NCBI RefSeq assembly: GCF_027924665.1
Contig: NZ_AP027043.1
Coordinates: 1,860,001-1,924,000, forward strand
DNA length: 64,000 nucleotides
Direction: 5' to 3'
From: Flavobacterium sp. GSB-24
Lineage (GTDB): Bacteria; Bacteroidota; Bacteroidia; Flavobacteriales; Flavobacteriaceae
The position numbers and the translations under genes were made by a program. Shown in pieces: positions 19,146 through 29,812 of this stretch; the first letter of the stretch is position 1; the number at the start of each line of letters is the position of its first letter. The notes beneath the pieces are model-generated. The model saw nothing but the letters and a program-made list of their open reading frames with translations. It was not told the DNA's origin and ran no database searches.

Positions 19146-19219
19146 ATCCAAAATGGGTTTAAAATTAAAGCATGAAGTTCAACTTTTCCAAAAGTTATCT
19201 AATTATCAAAATTGACAAA

Positions 19220-19933
19220 TTATCTAATTGAAATATTATCTAGCAAAATTTGATACTTCCTTCCCACAGGAATAATTTCGCCATTAGACATAGTGAGATT
19301 TTTAAAAGTAACAGCGGTAATTTTAGCAGTATTGACGATATAAGAACGATGTACTTGAAGGAAATTTGAACAGTCAATCTCTGTACTTATGCTAGCGAGT
19401 GAACCGTAAATAATAATTGGCGATTTTAGTTTGCAGTTGTGCAGTTTCATGTAATTGCCCAGACTTTCTATATATAAAATATCAGCAAGCGGAGTTTCTA
19501 GTAATTGCCCATTAGAACGGTACGAAAGTACTTTTTCGTTACTATTTGTTTCTTTTTTAAGAGTATTTCCAGAATAATAAGTTTTGGCTTTTTCTATGGC
19601 TTTTGAAAATTTTTCTAACGAAATGGGTTTCATTAAATAATCAATTGCATCGTTTTGGTAAGCCGAAAGCGCAAAATCAGAATAAGCTGTTGTGACAATT
19701 GTAAGCGGTCGGTTGGGCTGCAATTCCATTAATTCGACACCCGAAATTACGGGCATATTAATGTCTAGAAAAATAATGTCATATTGGTTTTCGTTAAGTA
19801 GTTTTATGGCTTCCATACCATTAAAAGCGCTTCCGGAATGTTCCAGTTCGTCAAATTTCGAGATGTGCGAAATCAGTGCTTTGTGCGCCGGCGATTCGTC
19901 ATCGATTATGAGACAGCGGTAGGTAAATGCCAT
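19220..19933 (-). CDS. LytTR-family response regulator
   Basis: Two domains: an N-terminal receiver with Asp pair DDE (residues 11-13), phospho-acceptor D57 in FLDINMP and the Lys of YLMKPIS, and a C-terminal LytTR DNA-binding domain (residues ~130-237; ILYIESLGNYMKLH, FLQVHRSYIVNTAKI). It pairs with the kinase gene immediately upstream, whose 3' end overlaps it by 28 bp. Targets are unknown; LytTR regulators usually bind direct repeats. Confidence 0.93.
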   Translation of the reverse strand: MAFTYRCLIIDDESPAHKALISHISKFDELEHSGSAFNGMEAIKLLNENQYDIIFLDINMPVISGVELMELQPNRPLTIVTTAYSDFALSAYQNDAIDYLMKPISLEKFSKAIEKAKTYYSGNTLKKETNSNEKVLSYRSNGQLLETPLADILYIESLGNYMKLHNCKLKSPIIIYGSLASISTEIDCSNFLQVHRSYIVNTAKITAVTFKNLTMSNGEIIPVGRKYQILLDNISIR

Positions 19934-20991
19934 ATACTTAATTTTACTACAAACATGTTTTTTTCTTTTTTACAGCTTAAATCGTGTTTTAAGCCGTAAA
20001 CTTCTAAACGTCTTTTTAGGTTTTCAATTCCGATTCCTGTGCTCGAAAGACGCGAACCCGAATCAAGATAATTGTTTTTTAAAGTAAAGGACAAATTTCG
20101 ACATTTTACTTTTAAATCCAGATTAATAAAAGGTTCTGCAGTTTCGGCAGAAAACTTCACGGCATTTTCTACCAATGGTAAAAAAAATAAAGGCGGAATC
20201 TCGATTTGGTCAAATGCACCTTCTAGATTTTGTGTTACATTCAAACGTTCGTTTCTAAAGGTATAATATTCAATATATTTTTTTACGAAAGCAATTTCTT
20301 CTTCCACCAAAACAAAATCTTTTTTAGAAGCTTCAATCTGATAACGGAGCATATCCGAAAGATTCAGGATTCGGTCTGGAACTTTATCGGGTTCGGCCAA
20401 GGCTTCGCCGTAAAGATTATTCATCGCATTGAGTAGAAAATGCGGATTTAACTGTTGTTTTAAAAACGAAAGTTCCGATTTGAAATTCATAATATCTTTA
20501 TCGGCATCCATGATTTTTTTGGTGATAACGACATGAATGAAATAAAAAAATGTTCCGTTGATTATTAAAGATAATATTTGAAGTGTCTTAAAATTCCCTA
20601 ATCCCACCAGAGGAAAAAACCAATTCATAAAAAAGTAAAAACAAGTCCAATACCCAACAAGAAGCGTGAAAAAGAGTTTGACTTTCTTTTTGAATAAAAT
20701 AGGTTTGATGATGAAAACATTAAAAAATGTTATCCAGACAATGCAAGGGAAATATCCGACGGCAATTTTGCTCAAAATATATGCCCAGCTGTGTCCGTCG
20801 AGTCTTATTTCGTCGTAAACACAAGCAAGAATAACCAAATAAACAAGTGTATTTACAAAGAGATTTCGTAAAAAAAAGTTCTGATAAATTTTAGCGATTG
20901 TCATAACGGCAAAAATAATATAATCGTATAGTTTTAAGCCAATTGTAAGAGGGAAATTATACAAACGCCATTCGTATAAATCATACGCCAC
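19906..20991 (-). CDS. LytS/YehU-type sensor histidine kinase
   Basis: N-terminal half with four or five hydrophobic segments (to residue ~157), then the His_kinase block with QQLNPHFLLNAMNNL carrying the phospho-acceptor H184, and an ATPase domain with LPLVENAVKFS and GIGIENLKRRLEVYG. 361 aa. An internal ATG at 20901 (MTIAKIYQN) is an alternative start. It overlaps its response regulator by 28 bp. It is divergent from the outer-membrane protein gene at 21079, a possible target. Confidence 0.9.
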   Translation of the reverse strand: MAYDLYEWRLYNFPLTIGLKLYDYIIFAVMTIAKIYQNFFLRNLFVNTLVYLVILACVYDEIRLDGHSWAYILSKIAVGYFPCIVWITFFNVFIIKPILFKKKVKLFFTLLVGYWTCFYFFMNWFFPLVGLGNFKTLQILSLIINGTFFYFIHVVITKKIMDADKDIMNFKSELSFLKQQLNPHFLLNAMNNLYGEALAEPDKVPDRILNLSDMLRYQIEASKKDFVLVEEEIAFVKKYIEYYTFRNERLNVTQNLEGAFDQIEIPPLFFLPLVENAVKFSAETAEPFINLDLKVKCRNLSFTLKNNYLDSGSRLSSTGIGIENLKRRLEVYGLKHDLSCKKEKNMFVVKLSIWHLPTAVS

Positions 20992-21078
20992 TGGTATAAA
21001 ATTACTATTAGAATATGAGCTTGTAAATTACTTTTGAGCCGAATTTATAATTTATTCCAAAAACAATTTATACCAATT

Positions 21079-22068
21079 ATGAAGTCTAAAATCATTTCAG
21101 TTTTCGTTGTGTTTATTTCCGTGCACGCTATTGCTCAGGAAAAAGAGCCAGGTATAAAAACATTAGGAAAAGCAATAGTAGACAAATTCCCTACAACTAG
21201 AACTTTTGATTTGCAATATGAACAGTTAGGACCTTCTAATTACGATTCTGAATTATTTGGGAATAAATTGGAAAGAGGAAGAGTTGAAAATCACAGTCGT
21301 TTTAAAGCAGCTTTTAATCTGCCATTTTATGCTTCAAAATCAAAGCGTTTTGTTTTGACGACTTCGCTTCGTTATAAATATGAAAGTTATCAGTTTGGAG
21401 ACATTTATAGTTATGCCACAACCCAAACTTATAGAAGAGAAAATGAAGACATTCATTACTGGGCAGGTGCTGTGACGGCAACCTATATGGCATCTCTTTT
21501 TAATAAACCTGTTATTTACAGTGCTACAGCATCAGTTGATGGAAATGAAGAGAATTTACAGCGTATAAAAGGATTTGCATCGTCAGTTTTGGTGCTTACG
21601 AGAACTCCTTCTACGACAATTACTGCTGGAGTTTTGGTATTGCTGGATCCGTCTTCTATTGTACCGCTAACGCCGCTTTTCTCGATGAATCATAAATTTA
21701 AAAACTCAAAATGGGATATGGATTTTATTCTCCCACAGCGATTATTATTTAGAAGAGAATTGTTAGAAAACGGAAGAATTTCCTTAGGAACGGAATTAAA
21801 TACTGAAAGTTTTTATCTAAATTTAAACTCCTCAAATTTACATGGAGTTTACGAACTCAATCAATTAGAATTAAAATCGGGCATTACTTATGAATACAGC
21901 TTTACCCCAAAGCTGATTGCATTTGTAAAAGGCGGTTTTAATAATGTTGTCAGCGCTCGAATTACCGAGAAGGGAGAACGCACCAATCGCTATGTTTATG
22001 ATCAAAAAGAAGATACACAGGGTTATTTTAGATTCGGAGTATCTTATAATCTTTTTAATAGAAAGTAA
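21079..22068 (+). CDS. Outer-membrane beta-barrel protein (DUF6268-like)
   Basis: Starts with a clear signal peptide (MKSKIISVFVVFISVHAIAQ, cleavage after AQ). The rest alternates short strands and turns with many aromatic strand ends (LRYKYESYQF, YFRFGVSYNLF at the C-terminus), typical of an outer-membrane barrel of ~330 aa. The start at 21079 is chosen because the longer frame from 21034 lacks a signal peptide at its N-terminus. The function is unknown. It is divergent from a two-component system and two bases before the next small gene. Confidence 0.75.
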   Translation: MKSKIISVFVVFISVHAIAQEKEPGIKTLGKAIVDKFPTTRTFDLQYEQLGPSNYDSELFGNKLERGRVENHSRFKAAFNLPFYASKSKRFVLTTSLRYKYESYQFGDIYSYATTQTYRRENEDIHYWAGAVTATYMASLFNKPVIYSATASVDGNEENLQRIKGFASSVLVLTRTPSTTITAGVLVLLDPSSIVPLTPLFSMNHKFKNSKWDMDFILPQRLLFRRELLENGRISLGTELNTESFYLNLNSSNLHGVYELNQLELKSGITYEYSFTPKLIAFVKGGFNNVVSARITEKGERTNRYVYDQKEDTQGYFRFGVSYNLFNRK

Positions 22069-22070
22069 GA

Positions 22071-22316
22071 ATGTATATGTTTAAAGAATTAAAAGAGTCA
22101 CCCATGGTTGTGGAAATTTTTAAAACGAATGTTCAGAAAGAATCTGATAAAAATTATGTCATCGCCGTTATTCAAACTCAATTTCCAGATTATAAAATAA
22201 ATTTTGATCTGGAAGACTGCGATAAAATTTTAAGGGTAGAAGGTATAGATCTGGAGTGCGATAATATAGTGGATTATATGCATTGCCTAGGTTATACCTG
22301 TGTAAGACTTGATTAA
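22071..22316 (+). CDS. Small conserved-looking protein of unknown function (81 aa)
   Basis: Compact alpha/beta-looking protein with an acidic middle (NFDLEDCDKILRVEGIDLEC) and three Cys. It has the look of the ferredoxin-like small proteins of Flavobacteria, but I recognise no motif. It begins 2 bp after the outer-membrane protein gene and is probably co-transcribed. ATGs at 22071 and 22077 are both possible. Confidence 0.6.
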   Translation: MYMFKELKESPMVVEIFKTNVQKESDKNYVIAVIQTQFPDYKINFDLEDCDKILRVEGIDLECDNIVDYMHCLGYTCVRLD

Positions 22317-22559
22317 TTTATATTGAAAAACAGGTGTAAGTACGCAGCTGTATTTGTTTCTTTTGTAAGTATTTTTGCTTAATAATTTTAATTTAATATA
22401 AATTATCAAGATGACAGGTTTTATTCTTTACATTTTAATTTTTCTCTTAGAACAATTACGTTAATATAGCTGTTCTGCTTATCGCATTAATTTCTTGCCG
22501 CTTTTTCACCACGAAAAGGTTTGTTCTTTTTTTGCATATTATTTTTCTAATTTTGTGCC

Positions 22560-24089
22560 ATGAAAAAAGCGTTCCAACTCTTCGATTTTACCCAAGAAGT
22601 CAATTATAAAAATGAAATTTTAGCTGGTTTAACAGTGGCAATGACCATGATTCCAGAATCTTTGTCGTTTGCTATTCTTGCAGGATTTCCGCCTTTGGTT
22701 GGGTTATATGCGGCCTTTATAGCGGGTTTAGTAACAGCTATTTTTGGAGGAAGACCCGGAATGATTTCTGGTGGAGCAGGGGCAACGGTAATTGTTTTGA
22801 TCGCTTTAATGAAATCGCACGGAATAGAATATGTTTTTGCAGCCGTCGCACTTGGCGGAGTAGTCCAGATTTGTGTCGGACTTTTTAAACTTGGAAAATT
22901 TATTCGGCTCGTTCCGCAGCCTGTTATGTTTGGTTTCGTAAACGGACTCGCGGTTGTAATTTTCATGTCGCAGCTGGAGCAGTTTAAAACCGTTGTAAAT
23001 GGTCAGGTTTCTTGGCTTCAGGGAACTCCACTGTATATTATGCTGGGTTTGGTCGCACTTACAGTTGCTATTGTTTTAATTTTTCCAAAAATCACAAAAG
23101 CAGTTCCCGCATCTCTGGTAGCAATTATGATTGTCTTTGCGTTGGTAATTGTATTTAATATCGAAACCAAAACGGTAGAAGATATTGCTTCTGTTCAAGG
23201 CGGATTTCCTCCGTTTCATATACCAAATATTCCGATTTCTTTTGACACTTTAAAAGTGATATTTCCATATTCTGTAATTGTCGCGGCCGTTGGTTTGACT
23301 GAAGGTTTGCTTACGCTGAATTTAGTCGACGAAATTACTGGAACTCGCGGAAACAGTAATCGCGAATGTATTGCGCAGGGAAGTTCAAACATATTAAACG
23401 GATTTTTCTACGGAATGGGAGGCTGCCCAATGATCGCACAGACTTTGGTAAATCTTGGTGCTGGTTCTAGAGCGCGACTTTCTGGAATTATTGCAGCTTT
23501 GACTATTTTGCTGATTATACTTTTTGGCGCGCCTGTAATTGGTAAATTGCCTATGGCAGCTTTAGTCGGCGTCATGATGATGGTTGCGATTACTACTTTT
23601 GAATGGGCAAGTTTCCGGATTATAAACAAAATGCCGAGACACGACATTTTTGTCGGAATATTGGTTGCTGTAATTACGATTGTATTGCACAACTTAGCCT
23701 TGGCGGTTTTAATTGGTGTGATTATTTCTGCTCTAGTTTTTGCTTGGGAAAGTGCTAAAAGAATTCGTGCGAGACATTATATTGATGAAAATGGAGTAAA
23801 ACATTATGAGATTTATGGTCCCTTATTTTTCGGATCCATAACTGCTTTTATGGAAAAGTTTGATGTAAAAAACGACCCCAAAAACGTTATAATTGATTTT
23901 AAAGAAAGCCGTGTTTCTGATATGTCTGCAATTGAAGCTTTAAACAATCTGACTAAAAAATACAGTCAACAAAACAAAACAATAGAATTACAGCATTTAA
24001 GTCCAGACTGCAGGCAATTACTTAAAAATGCGGATGCCGTTATTAATGTAAATGTAATTGAAGATCCAACTTATAAAGTAGTGTCTTGA
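22560..24089 (+). CDS. SulP-family anion transporter with STAS domain
   Basis: Multi-pass inner-membrane anion transporter (sulfate, bicarbonate or similar; substrate not predictable here). The N-terminal region (AGLTVAMTMIPESLSFAILAG at ~22-42) carries the SulP signature, followed by ten or more hydrophobic segments, and the C-terminal ~110 residues are a STAS domain (VIIDFKESRVSDMSAIEAL). 509 aa is on the short side, but complete. No carbonic anhydrase is adjacent. A TAATTTTG motif at 22548 lies only 4 bases before the ATG, so transcription from it would be nearly leaderless. Confidence 0.93.
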   Translation: MKKAFQLFDFTQEVNYKNEILAGLTVAMTMIPESLSFAILAGFPPLVGLYAAFIAGLVTAIFGGRPGMISGGAGATVIVLIALMKSHGIEYVFAAVALGGVVQICVGLFKLGKFIRLVPQPVMFGFVNGLAVVIFMSQLEQFKTVVNGQVSWLQGTPLYIMLGLVALTVAIVLIFPKITKAVPASLVAIMIVFALVIVFNIETKTVEDIASVQGGFPPFHIPNIPISFDTLKVIFPYSVIVAAVGLTEGLLTLNLVDEITGTRGNSNRECIAQGSSNILNGFFYGMGGCPMIAQTLVNLGAGSRARLSGIIAALTILLIILFGAPVIGKLPMAALVGVMMMVAITTFEWASFRIINKMPRHDIFVGILVAVITIVLHNLALAVLIGVIISALVFAWESAKRIRARHYIDENGVKHYEIYGPLFFGSITAFMEKFDVKNDPKNVIIDFKESRVSDMSAIEALNNLTKKYSQQNKTIELQHLSPDCRQLLKNADAVINVNVIEDPTYKVVS

Positions 24090-24142
24090 TAATTGTGAAT
24101 TGTGAATTGTTAATGGTGAATTTTAATGTTGCGATCCAATTT

Positions 24143-24298
24143 TCTGTAGAGACGCACTGCAGTGCGTCTGCTTACTGTTTGTGTATCGCTTCTTATCATA
24201 GGTTAAACCCGACAGGTTTTTAAAACCTGTCGGGTTTCTTGCGTTATATTGTTGCGTTGTTTCTGCGCATAAGACGCACTGCGGTGCGTCTCTACAGA
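24143..24298. repeat. Nested palindromic repeat element
   Basis: The outer arms at 24143-24169 and 24272-24298 are inverted copies of each other with one mismatch (core AGACGCACTGCAGTGCGTCT, itself a palindrome). Between them, at 24205-24237, lies a perfect 16-bp-arm palindrome (AAACCCGACAGGTTTT, one base, then its complement), which recurs at 26367-26399. The inner unit could act as a bidirectional terminator between sulP and the AraC gene. The rest of the 360-bp spacer is repeat-like; no gene is seen. Confidence 0.85.
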
Positions 24299-24341
24299 TG
24301 TAATTGGATTATGATTAAAATTTTTGTAATGTGTTAAGTTT

Positions 24342-24374
24342 GTCAGGCTGAGCGTGCTGAAACTTCGGGAGAAG
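24342..24374. repeat. GTCAGGCTGAGCG-type short dispersed repeat
   Basis: GTCAGGCTGAGCGTGCTGAA followed by ACTTCGGGAGAAG. The same module appears at 26416-26450 with small changes. It is a common kind of interspersed short repeat in bacterial genomes. Confidence 0.6.
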
Positions 24375-24449
24375 CCACACACCAATTATCTAATTTTCTA
24401 ATTGACAAAATTTCTAATTAAAATAATTTGATTTTTGTAACTTTACAAA

Positions 24450-25358
24450 ATGAAACTGACAGAAACACTAGAAGATTTTTATACAATTAAAATAAAAGGA
24501 ATGCCCGAGAATCTTAAAAAAGAAATGGGACATTTTAATGTTTTTAAATTGGATGATTATGTTGGAAGTACTTGTAATCCTTTGCCTTATACCCGAAAAG
24601 ACTTTTATAAAATAAGTTTGATTATTGGTAAAAACAAAGTTCATTATGCAGATAAAACAGCAGTCATTGAAGATCAGGCTTTATTTTTTGCAAATCCGCA
24701 GATTCCATACAGCTGGGAACATATAGATGAGAATCAAACTGGATTTTTCTGCATTTTTACGGATGCTTTTTTTAATCAATTTGGAAATTTAAAAGAGTAT
24801 CCATTATTTCAGCCTGGCGGAAATCCCGTGGTTCCAGTTTCAACAGAATTAGCAGAATCTCTTAAAGCCATCTATTTAAGAATGTTCGATGAAATTAATT
24901 CTGATTATGCTTTTAAATATGATATTCTTCGAAATCTAGTTTTTGAGATTATTCATTTAGCACTCAAAACGCAGGCTGTAACTACTTCATTATACAGTAA
25001 ATCGAATGCGACTATCCGAATTTCATCTTTGTTTTTAGAATTATTAGAGCGTCAGTTTCCGATTGAATCTATTACGCAGCAAATTACTTTTCGTTCACCA
25101 TCTGAATTTGCAAATCAGTTAAATGTGCATATCAATCATTTGAATAAATCTTTAAAAGAAACAACTGGAAAAACAACTTCTCAGATTATTTCAGAAAGAA
25201 TTGTTCAGGAATCAATGATTTTACTGAAACAAACCAACTGGAATATTAATGAAATTGCGTGGTGTCTGGGATTCGAGGAATCATCTCATTTTATTAATTT
25301 CTTCAAAAAAAATGTTCAGGTTTCACCAAAAAACTATCGTCAGGTAGAAATTGTTTGA
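24450..25358 (+). CDS. AraC-family transcriptional regulator
   Basis: 302 aa: an N-terminal ~180-aa sensing domain with a cupin-like strand pattern, then a C-terminal double HTH domain (VHINHLNKSLKETTGKT; second helix pair in NINEIAWCLGFEESSHFINF and SPKNYRQ). It precedes an SDR oxidoreductase gene by 91 bp in the same direction; this regulator-SDR pairing is common in Flavobacteria and suggests that it controls that gene. Just before the ATG, TAACTTTA resembles a -7 element. Confidence 0.92.
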   Translation: MKLTETLEDFYTIKIKGMPENLKKEMGHFNVFKLDDYVGSTCNPLPYTRKDFYKISLIIGKNKVHYADKTAVIEDQALFFANPQIPYSWEHIDENQTGFFCIFTDAFFNQFGNLKEYPLFQPGGNPVVPVSTELAESLKAIYLRMFDEINSDYAFKYDILRNLVFEIIHLALKTQAVTTSLYSKSNATIRISSLFLELLERQFPIESITQQITFRSPSEFANQLNVHINHLNKSLKETTGKTTSQIISERIVQESMILLKQTNWNINEIAWCLGFEESSHFINFFKKNVQVSPKNYRQVEIV

Positions 25359-25449
25359 TTTTTGCAATTTCTGGTTTGATTCTTTTAATGTTTGAGAAGC
25401 ACTTCGCTCATAACTTTGTCCTGTAATTAAAACGTAAAAAATTAAAATC

Positions 25450-26289
25450 ATGGAAAATAACAAAGTTTGGTTTATCACAGGTGCTTCAAAAGGACTTGGA
25501 TTAGAATTAGCTAAAAAATTATTAGAAGAAGGTTTTAAAGTTGCTGCAACTTCTAGAAGTGAAGAGGCTTTGATGAAAGTATTAGGAAATACATCTGAAA
25601 ACTTTCTTCCTTTAGAAATGGATTTGGTTGATGAAAAAAGCGTTAAAAATGCTATTGAAAAAACTATAAGTCATTTTAAAACAATCGATGTTTTAGTGAA
25701 TAATGCGGGTTATGGTTTATTAGGTGCTTTGGAAGAATTAACAGATGCGGAATCTAGAAAAAATTTCGAGGTAAATGTTTTCGGATTATTGAATGTAATT
25801 AGAAATACAATGCCGATTCTTCGTGCTAACAAATCAGGACATATTTTTAATATTTCTTCTGTTGGAGGTTATGTTGGGAATTTTCCAGGCTGGGGAATTT
25901 ACTGTTCTACAAAATTTGCCGTTGCAGGTTTAACAGAATCGTTATCTGCTGAGGTAAAAGAGTTCGGAGTTCATGCAACAATTGTTTATCCAGGTTATTT
26001 TAGAACAGATTTCTTAAAAGATAGTTCTCTGTTATTGCCAGAAAATCCGATTGCGGCTTACAAAGAAGTTAGACAATCTGAAAATGCTCACAAAGAGAGC
26101 ATCAACGAAAATCAGCCAGGAGATCCAGAAAAATTAGCCGATGCATTAATTAAAGTGAGCCAAGATGAAAATCCGCCGTTGCATTTATTTTTAGGAGAAG
26201 ATGCTTTTAATATGGCAAATCAGAAAATTGCAAGTGTCCAAGATGAATTGGGTAAATGGAAAGAGGTTTCAGTTGGGACTAATTTTTAA
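25450..26289 (+). CDS. Short-chain dehydrogenase/reductase (classical SDR)
   Basis: NAD(P)-dependent oxidoreductase. The cofactor loop GASKGLGLEL is at residues ~11-20, NNAGYG at ~86, the catalytic Ser in NISSVGG, and YxxxK in YCSTKFAV. Length 279 aa. RS in the second beta-strand region (AATSRSEEAL) suggests NADP preference. The substrate is unknown. It is probably regulated by the AraC protein encoded upstream. Confidence 0.93.
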   Translation: MENNKVWFITGASKGLGLELAKKLLEEGFKVAATSRSEEALMKVLGNTSENFLPLEMDLVDEKSVKNAIEKTISHFKTIDVLVNNAGYGLLGALEELTDAESRKNFEVNVFGLLNVIRNTMPILRANKSGHIFNISSVGGYVGNFPGWGIYCSTKFAVAGLTESLSAEVKEFGVHATIVYPGYFRTDFLKDSSLLLPENPIAAYKEVRQSENAHKESINENQPGDPEKLADALIKVSQDENPPLHLFLGEDAFNMANQKIASVQDELGKWKEVSVGTNF

Positions 26290-26366
26290 TTAGATGATTT
26301 GTCAATTTGGATAATTAGAAAATGATTTTACTGTTGACGCTTACGTGAGTCTTCTCTGAATATAAC

Positions 26367-26399
26367 AAACCCGACAGGTTTTTAAAACCTGTCGGGTTT
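26367..26399. repeat. Palindrome AAACCCGACAGGTTTT, second copy
   Basis: Perfect 16-bp inverted repeat with a single central base, identical to the inner part of the 24143-24298 element. It lies between the convergent SDR and phosphodiesterase genes, where it could terminate transcription from both sides. Confidence 0.85.
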
Positions 26400-26415
26400 G
26401 TTGTGTTTATAAACT

Positions 26416-26491
26416 GTCAGGCTGAGCGTTCCGAATCCTCGGGAGAAGTCCGCGTGCCAATTGGAATGCCTTTCGACTTCGCTCAGGGTGA
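26416..26491. repeat. GTCAGGCTGAGCG / TTCGACTTCGCTCAGGGTGA repeat pair
   Basis: GTCAGGCTGAGCGTTCCGAA and CTCGGGAGAAGTC are followed by the inverted module TTCGACTTCGCTCAGGGTGA, so the two halves can pair through CTGAGCG / CGCTCAG. Related to the 24342-24374 repeat. Confidence 0.6.
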
Positions 26492-26542
26492 TATTTAATT
26501 CATTTTCTAATTATCAAATTTTCTAATTGCCACATTATCTAA

Positions 26543-27742
26543 TTAACGAAGCATTGATTTTACATCACTCAATTTTCCATCAATCTCTCCAATTTGTAAA
26601 CCTAGAATATGGGCAATTAGCGGGTAAACAGAAACATTCGGGAAAGTTTTGACTGTTTTATCTCTTTTAAAAGCAGGACCTTTTGCATAAAAAATAGCAT
26701 GCATATCTTTTTCATTGTTATCATAACCATGCGTTCCGCCTTTTATATGCGTACTTTCTTTACTGACTAAGCTATATCCTTTTTCGGCTTCAATAACGAA
26801 ATCATGTACACGCGCATTAGTGCCGTAATGAAGTCTCTTTGGAACTTCGGTTGATTTCCAGAATTTAATATGTGGAACTTTCTTTAAAGCATTATAAATC
26901 GAATCCTGAAATCCAGCTTTTGCCTGCAAACTCATAATTGGGTTAATAACATCTTTGTAGCCAAGCCATTCTGGTTTTAAATAATCTAAAACAGCCACTT
27001 TTTTATCATTGCTGATATTGGCCATTCCGTGGTCTGAAACAATAATTAAATTGATTTGTTTTCCAATTGGCAGTTGATCCAATTTTCGCGATAATTCTCC
27101 CATAATAGAATCCATTTTTGTAACTGCTTTTTTTGTTTCAGGCGAATTTGGGCCAAAATTATGTCCGCTGTGGTCAGGCTCGTCAAAATACAAAGTTACA
27201 AGATGAGGACTTTGGTTTTCTGGTAGTTGCAGCCATTTCATAACCGTATCAATTCTAGCTCCATACGGAATTTTACCATTGTAATTTTTAAAATAACTCG
27301 GATTTCTATTATCTATATCAGAGCCCGGCCAGAAAAAAGAAGCCGTTTTTACGCCTTGCTGTTCAGCCAAATTCCAAATCGGATTGCCGCCATAAAATCG
27401 GGAATCATTTTTTGCATTGCTTGATAAAGAAAATGATTCGTTTAAAGAGGCATCATAAAAAACATTATTAATAATTCCGTGATGATCTGGATAAAGTCCT
27501 GTCACTATAGTATAATGATTAGGGAAAGTTTTTGTTGGATAAGAAGGTTTCATAGATTTTGCATGAACGCCTTCTTTTGAAATTTGTTTAAGATTCGGAA
27601 GATTGAATTGCTTACCATAATCCCAGCGAAAACCATCCATAGAAACTAAAACAACATAAGCATCTTTATTGGTTTGGGAATGTGAAAGAGTAGTAAGAAA
27701 TAAGAATGTGAAAGATAAAAGGTGAGTTGTAAATTTTCTCAT
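26543..27742 (-). CDS. Secreted NPP-type (alkaline phosphatase superfamily) phosphodiesterase
   Basis: Nucleotide pyrophosphatase/phosphodiesterase family. A signal peptide ends near LSHSQ (residues 1-23), so it is exported. Metal and active-site motifs are VSMDGFRWDY (D36), PTKTFPNHY with nucleophile T72, DEPDHSGHNFGP, VSDHGM and the late GTHGYDN. 399 aa is usual for bacterial members. The substrate is unknown. It is convergent with the SDR gene. Confidence 0.92.
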   Translation of the reverse strand: MRKFTTHLLSFTFLFLTTLSHSQTNKDAYVVLVSMDGFRWDYGKQFNLPNLKQISKEGVHAKSMKPSYPTKTFPNHYTIVTGLYPDHHGIINNVFYDASLNESFSLSSNAKNDSRFYGGNPIWNLAEQQGVKTASFFWPGSDIDNRNPSYFKNYNGKIPYGARIDTVMKWLQLPENQSPHLVTLYFDEPDHSGHNFGPNSPETKKAVTKMDSIMGELSRKLDQLPIGKQINLIIVSDHGMANISNDKKVAVLDYLKPEWLGYKDVINPIMSLQAKAGFQDSIYNALKKVPHIKFWKSTEVPKRLHYGTNARVHDFVIEAEKGYSLVSKESTHIKGGTHGYDNNEKDMHAIFYAKGPAFKRDKTVKTFPNVSVYPLIAHILGLQIGEIDGKLSDVKSMLR

Positions 27743-27822
27743 TTTGCAATTTTAAATAGAACTGCAAAGGTAGAAATAACAGATTTTTTAAAGAAAAAGA
27801 GAATGTTAAACTAACGGAAATG

Positions 27823-27983
27823 TTTGCCACGAATTTTCAAAAATGCTTTGTTTAGAAGAAAGTTGCCACAGATTAAAATGATTTTCACAGATTATAATCT
27901 TTTTTAATCCTTAATCTATGGCTAAAAAAAATGGCAAGATTTAGAAAAAATTATTCGTGAAAATTCGTGAAATTCGTGGCAAA
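27823..27983. repeat. Inverted TTTGCCACGAATTT termini around non-coding DNA
   Basis: TTTGCCACGAATTTTC at 27823-27838 and GAAATTCGTGGCAAA at 27969-27983 are inverted, with further GCCACAGATTAAA / CACAGATTATAATC units inside. The same termini flank the GxxExxY gene at 34.7-35.1 kb, but here no ORF is enclosed. Confidence 0.65.
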
Positions 27984-27988
27984 TAAAA

Positions 27989-28021
27989 ACAAAAAAACGC
28001 CAGATATTAATCTGGCGTTTT
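27989..28021 (-). terminator. Terminator of the groS-groL region
   Basis: Stem AAAACGCCAGA / TCTGGCGTTTT with loop TATTAA; on the minus strand it ends in TTTTTTG. It lies 21 bases past the groL stop. Confidence 0.88.
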
Positions 28022-28041
28022 AAGTTTTAAGAAAAGAATGA

Positions 28042-29718
<1,677 letters not shown>

Positions 29719-29754
29719 CTACTGCTTGGTTAATTTTTTTTTACTGCTTTTAGA

Positions 29755-29812
29755 TTTATGCAGTAGGCTTTAAGTTTTTATTGGGATTTATAGCTTACAG
29801 CCTATTGCTTTA
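29755..29812. repeat. Left flanking repeat of the four-helix gene
   Basis: TTTATGCAGTAGGCTTTAAG, then TATAGCTTACAGCC, aligned in the same orientation with 30177-30235. The repeat runs into the gene's stop codon (the TAG is part of CAATAGGC on the minus strand). Further degenerate units (GCAGTAGGCTTTAGGC) extend to 29690. Confidence 0.65.

Noticed and set aside
22411..22464. 17-codon hydrophobic frame (MTGFILYILIFLLEQLR) upstream of sulP
   Set aside because: Too short, no ribosome-binding signal or conservation visible.
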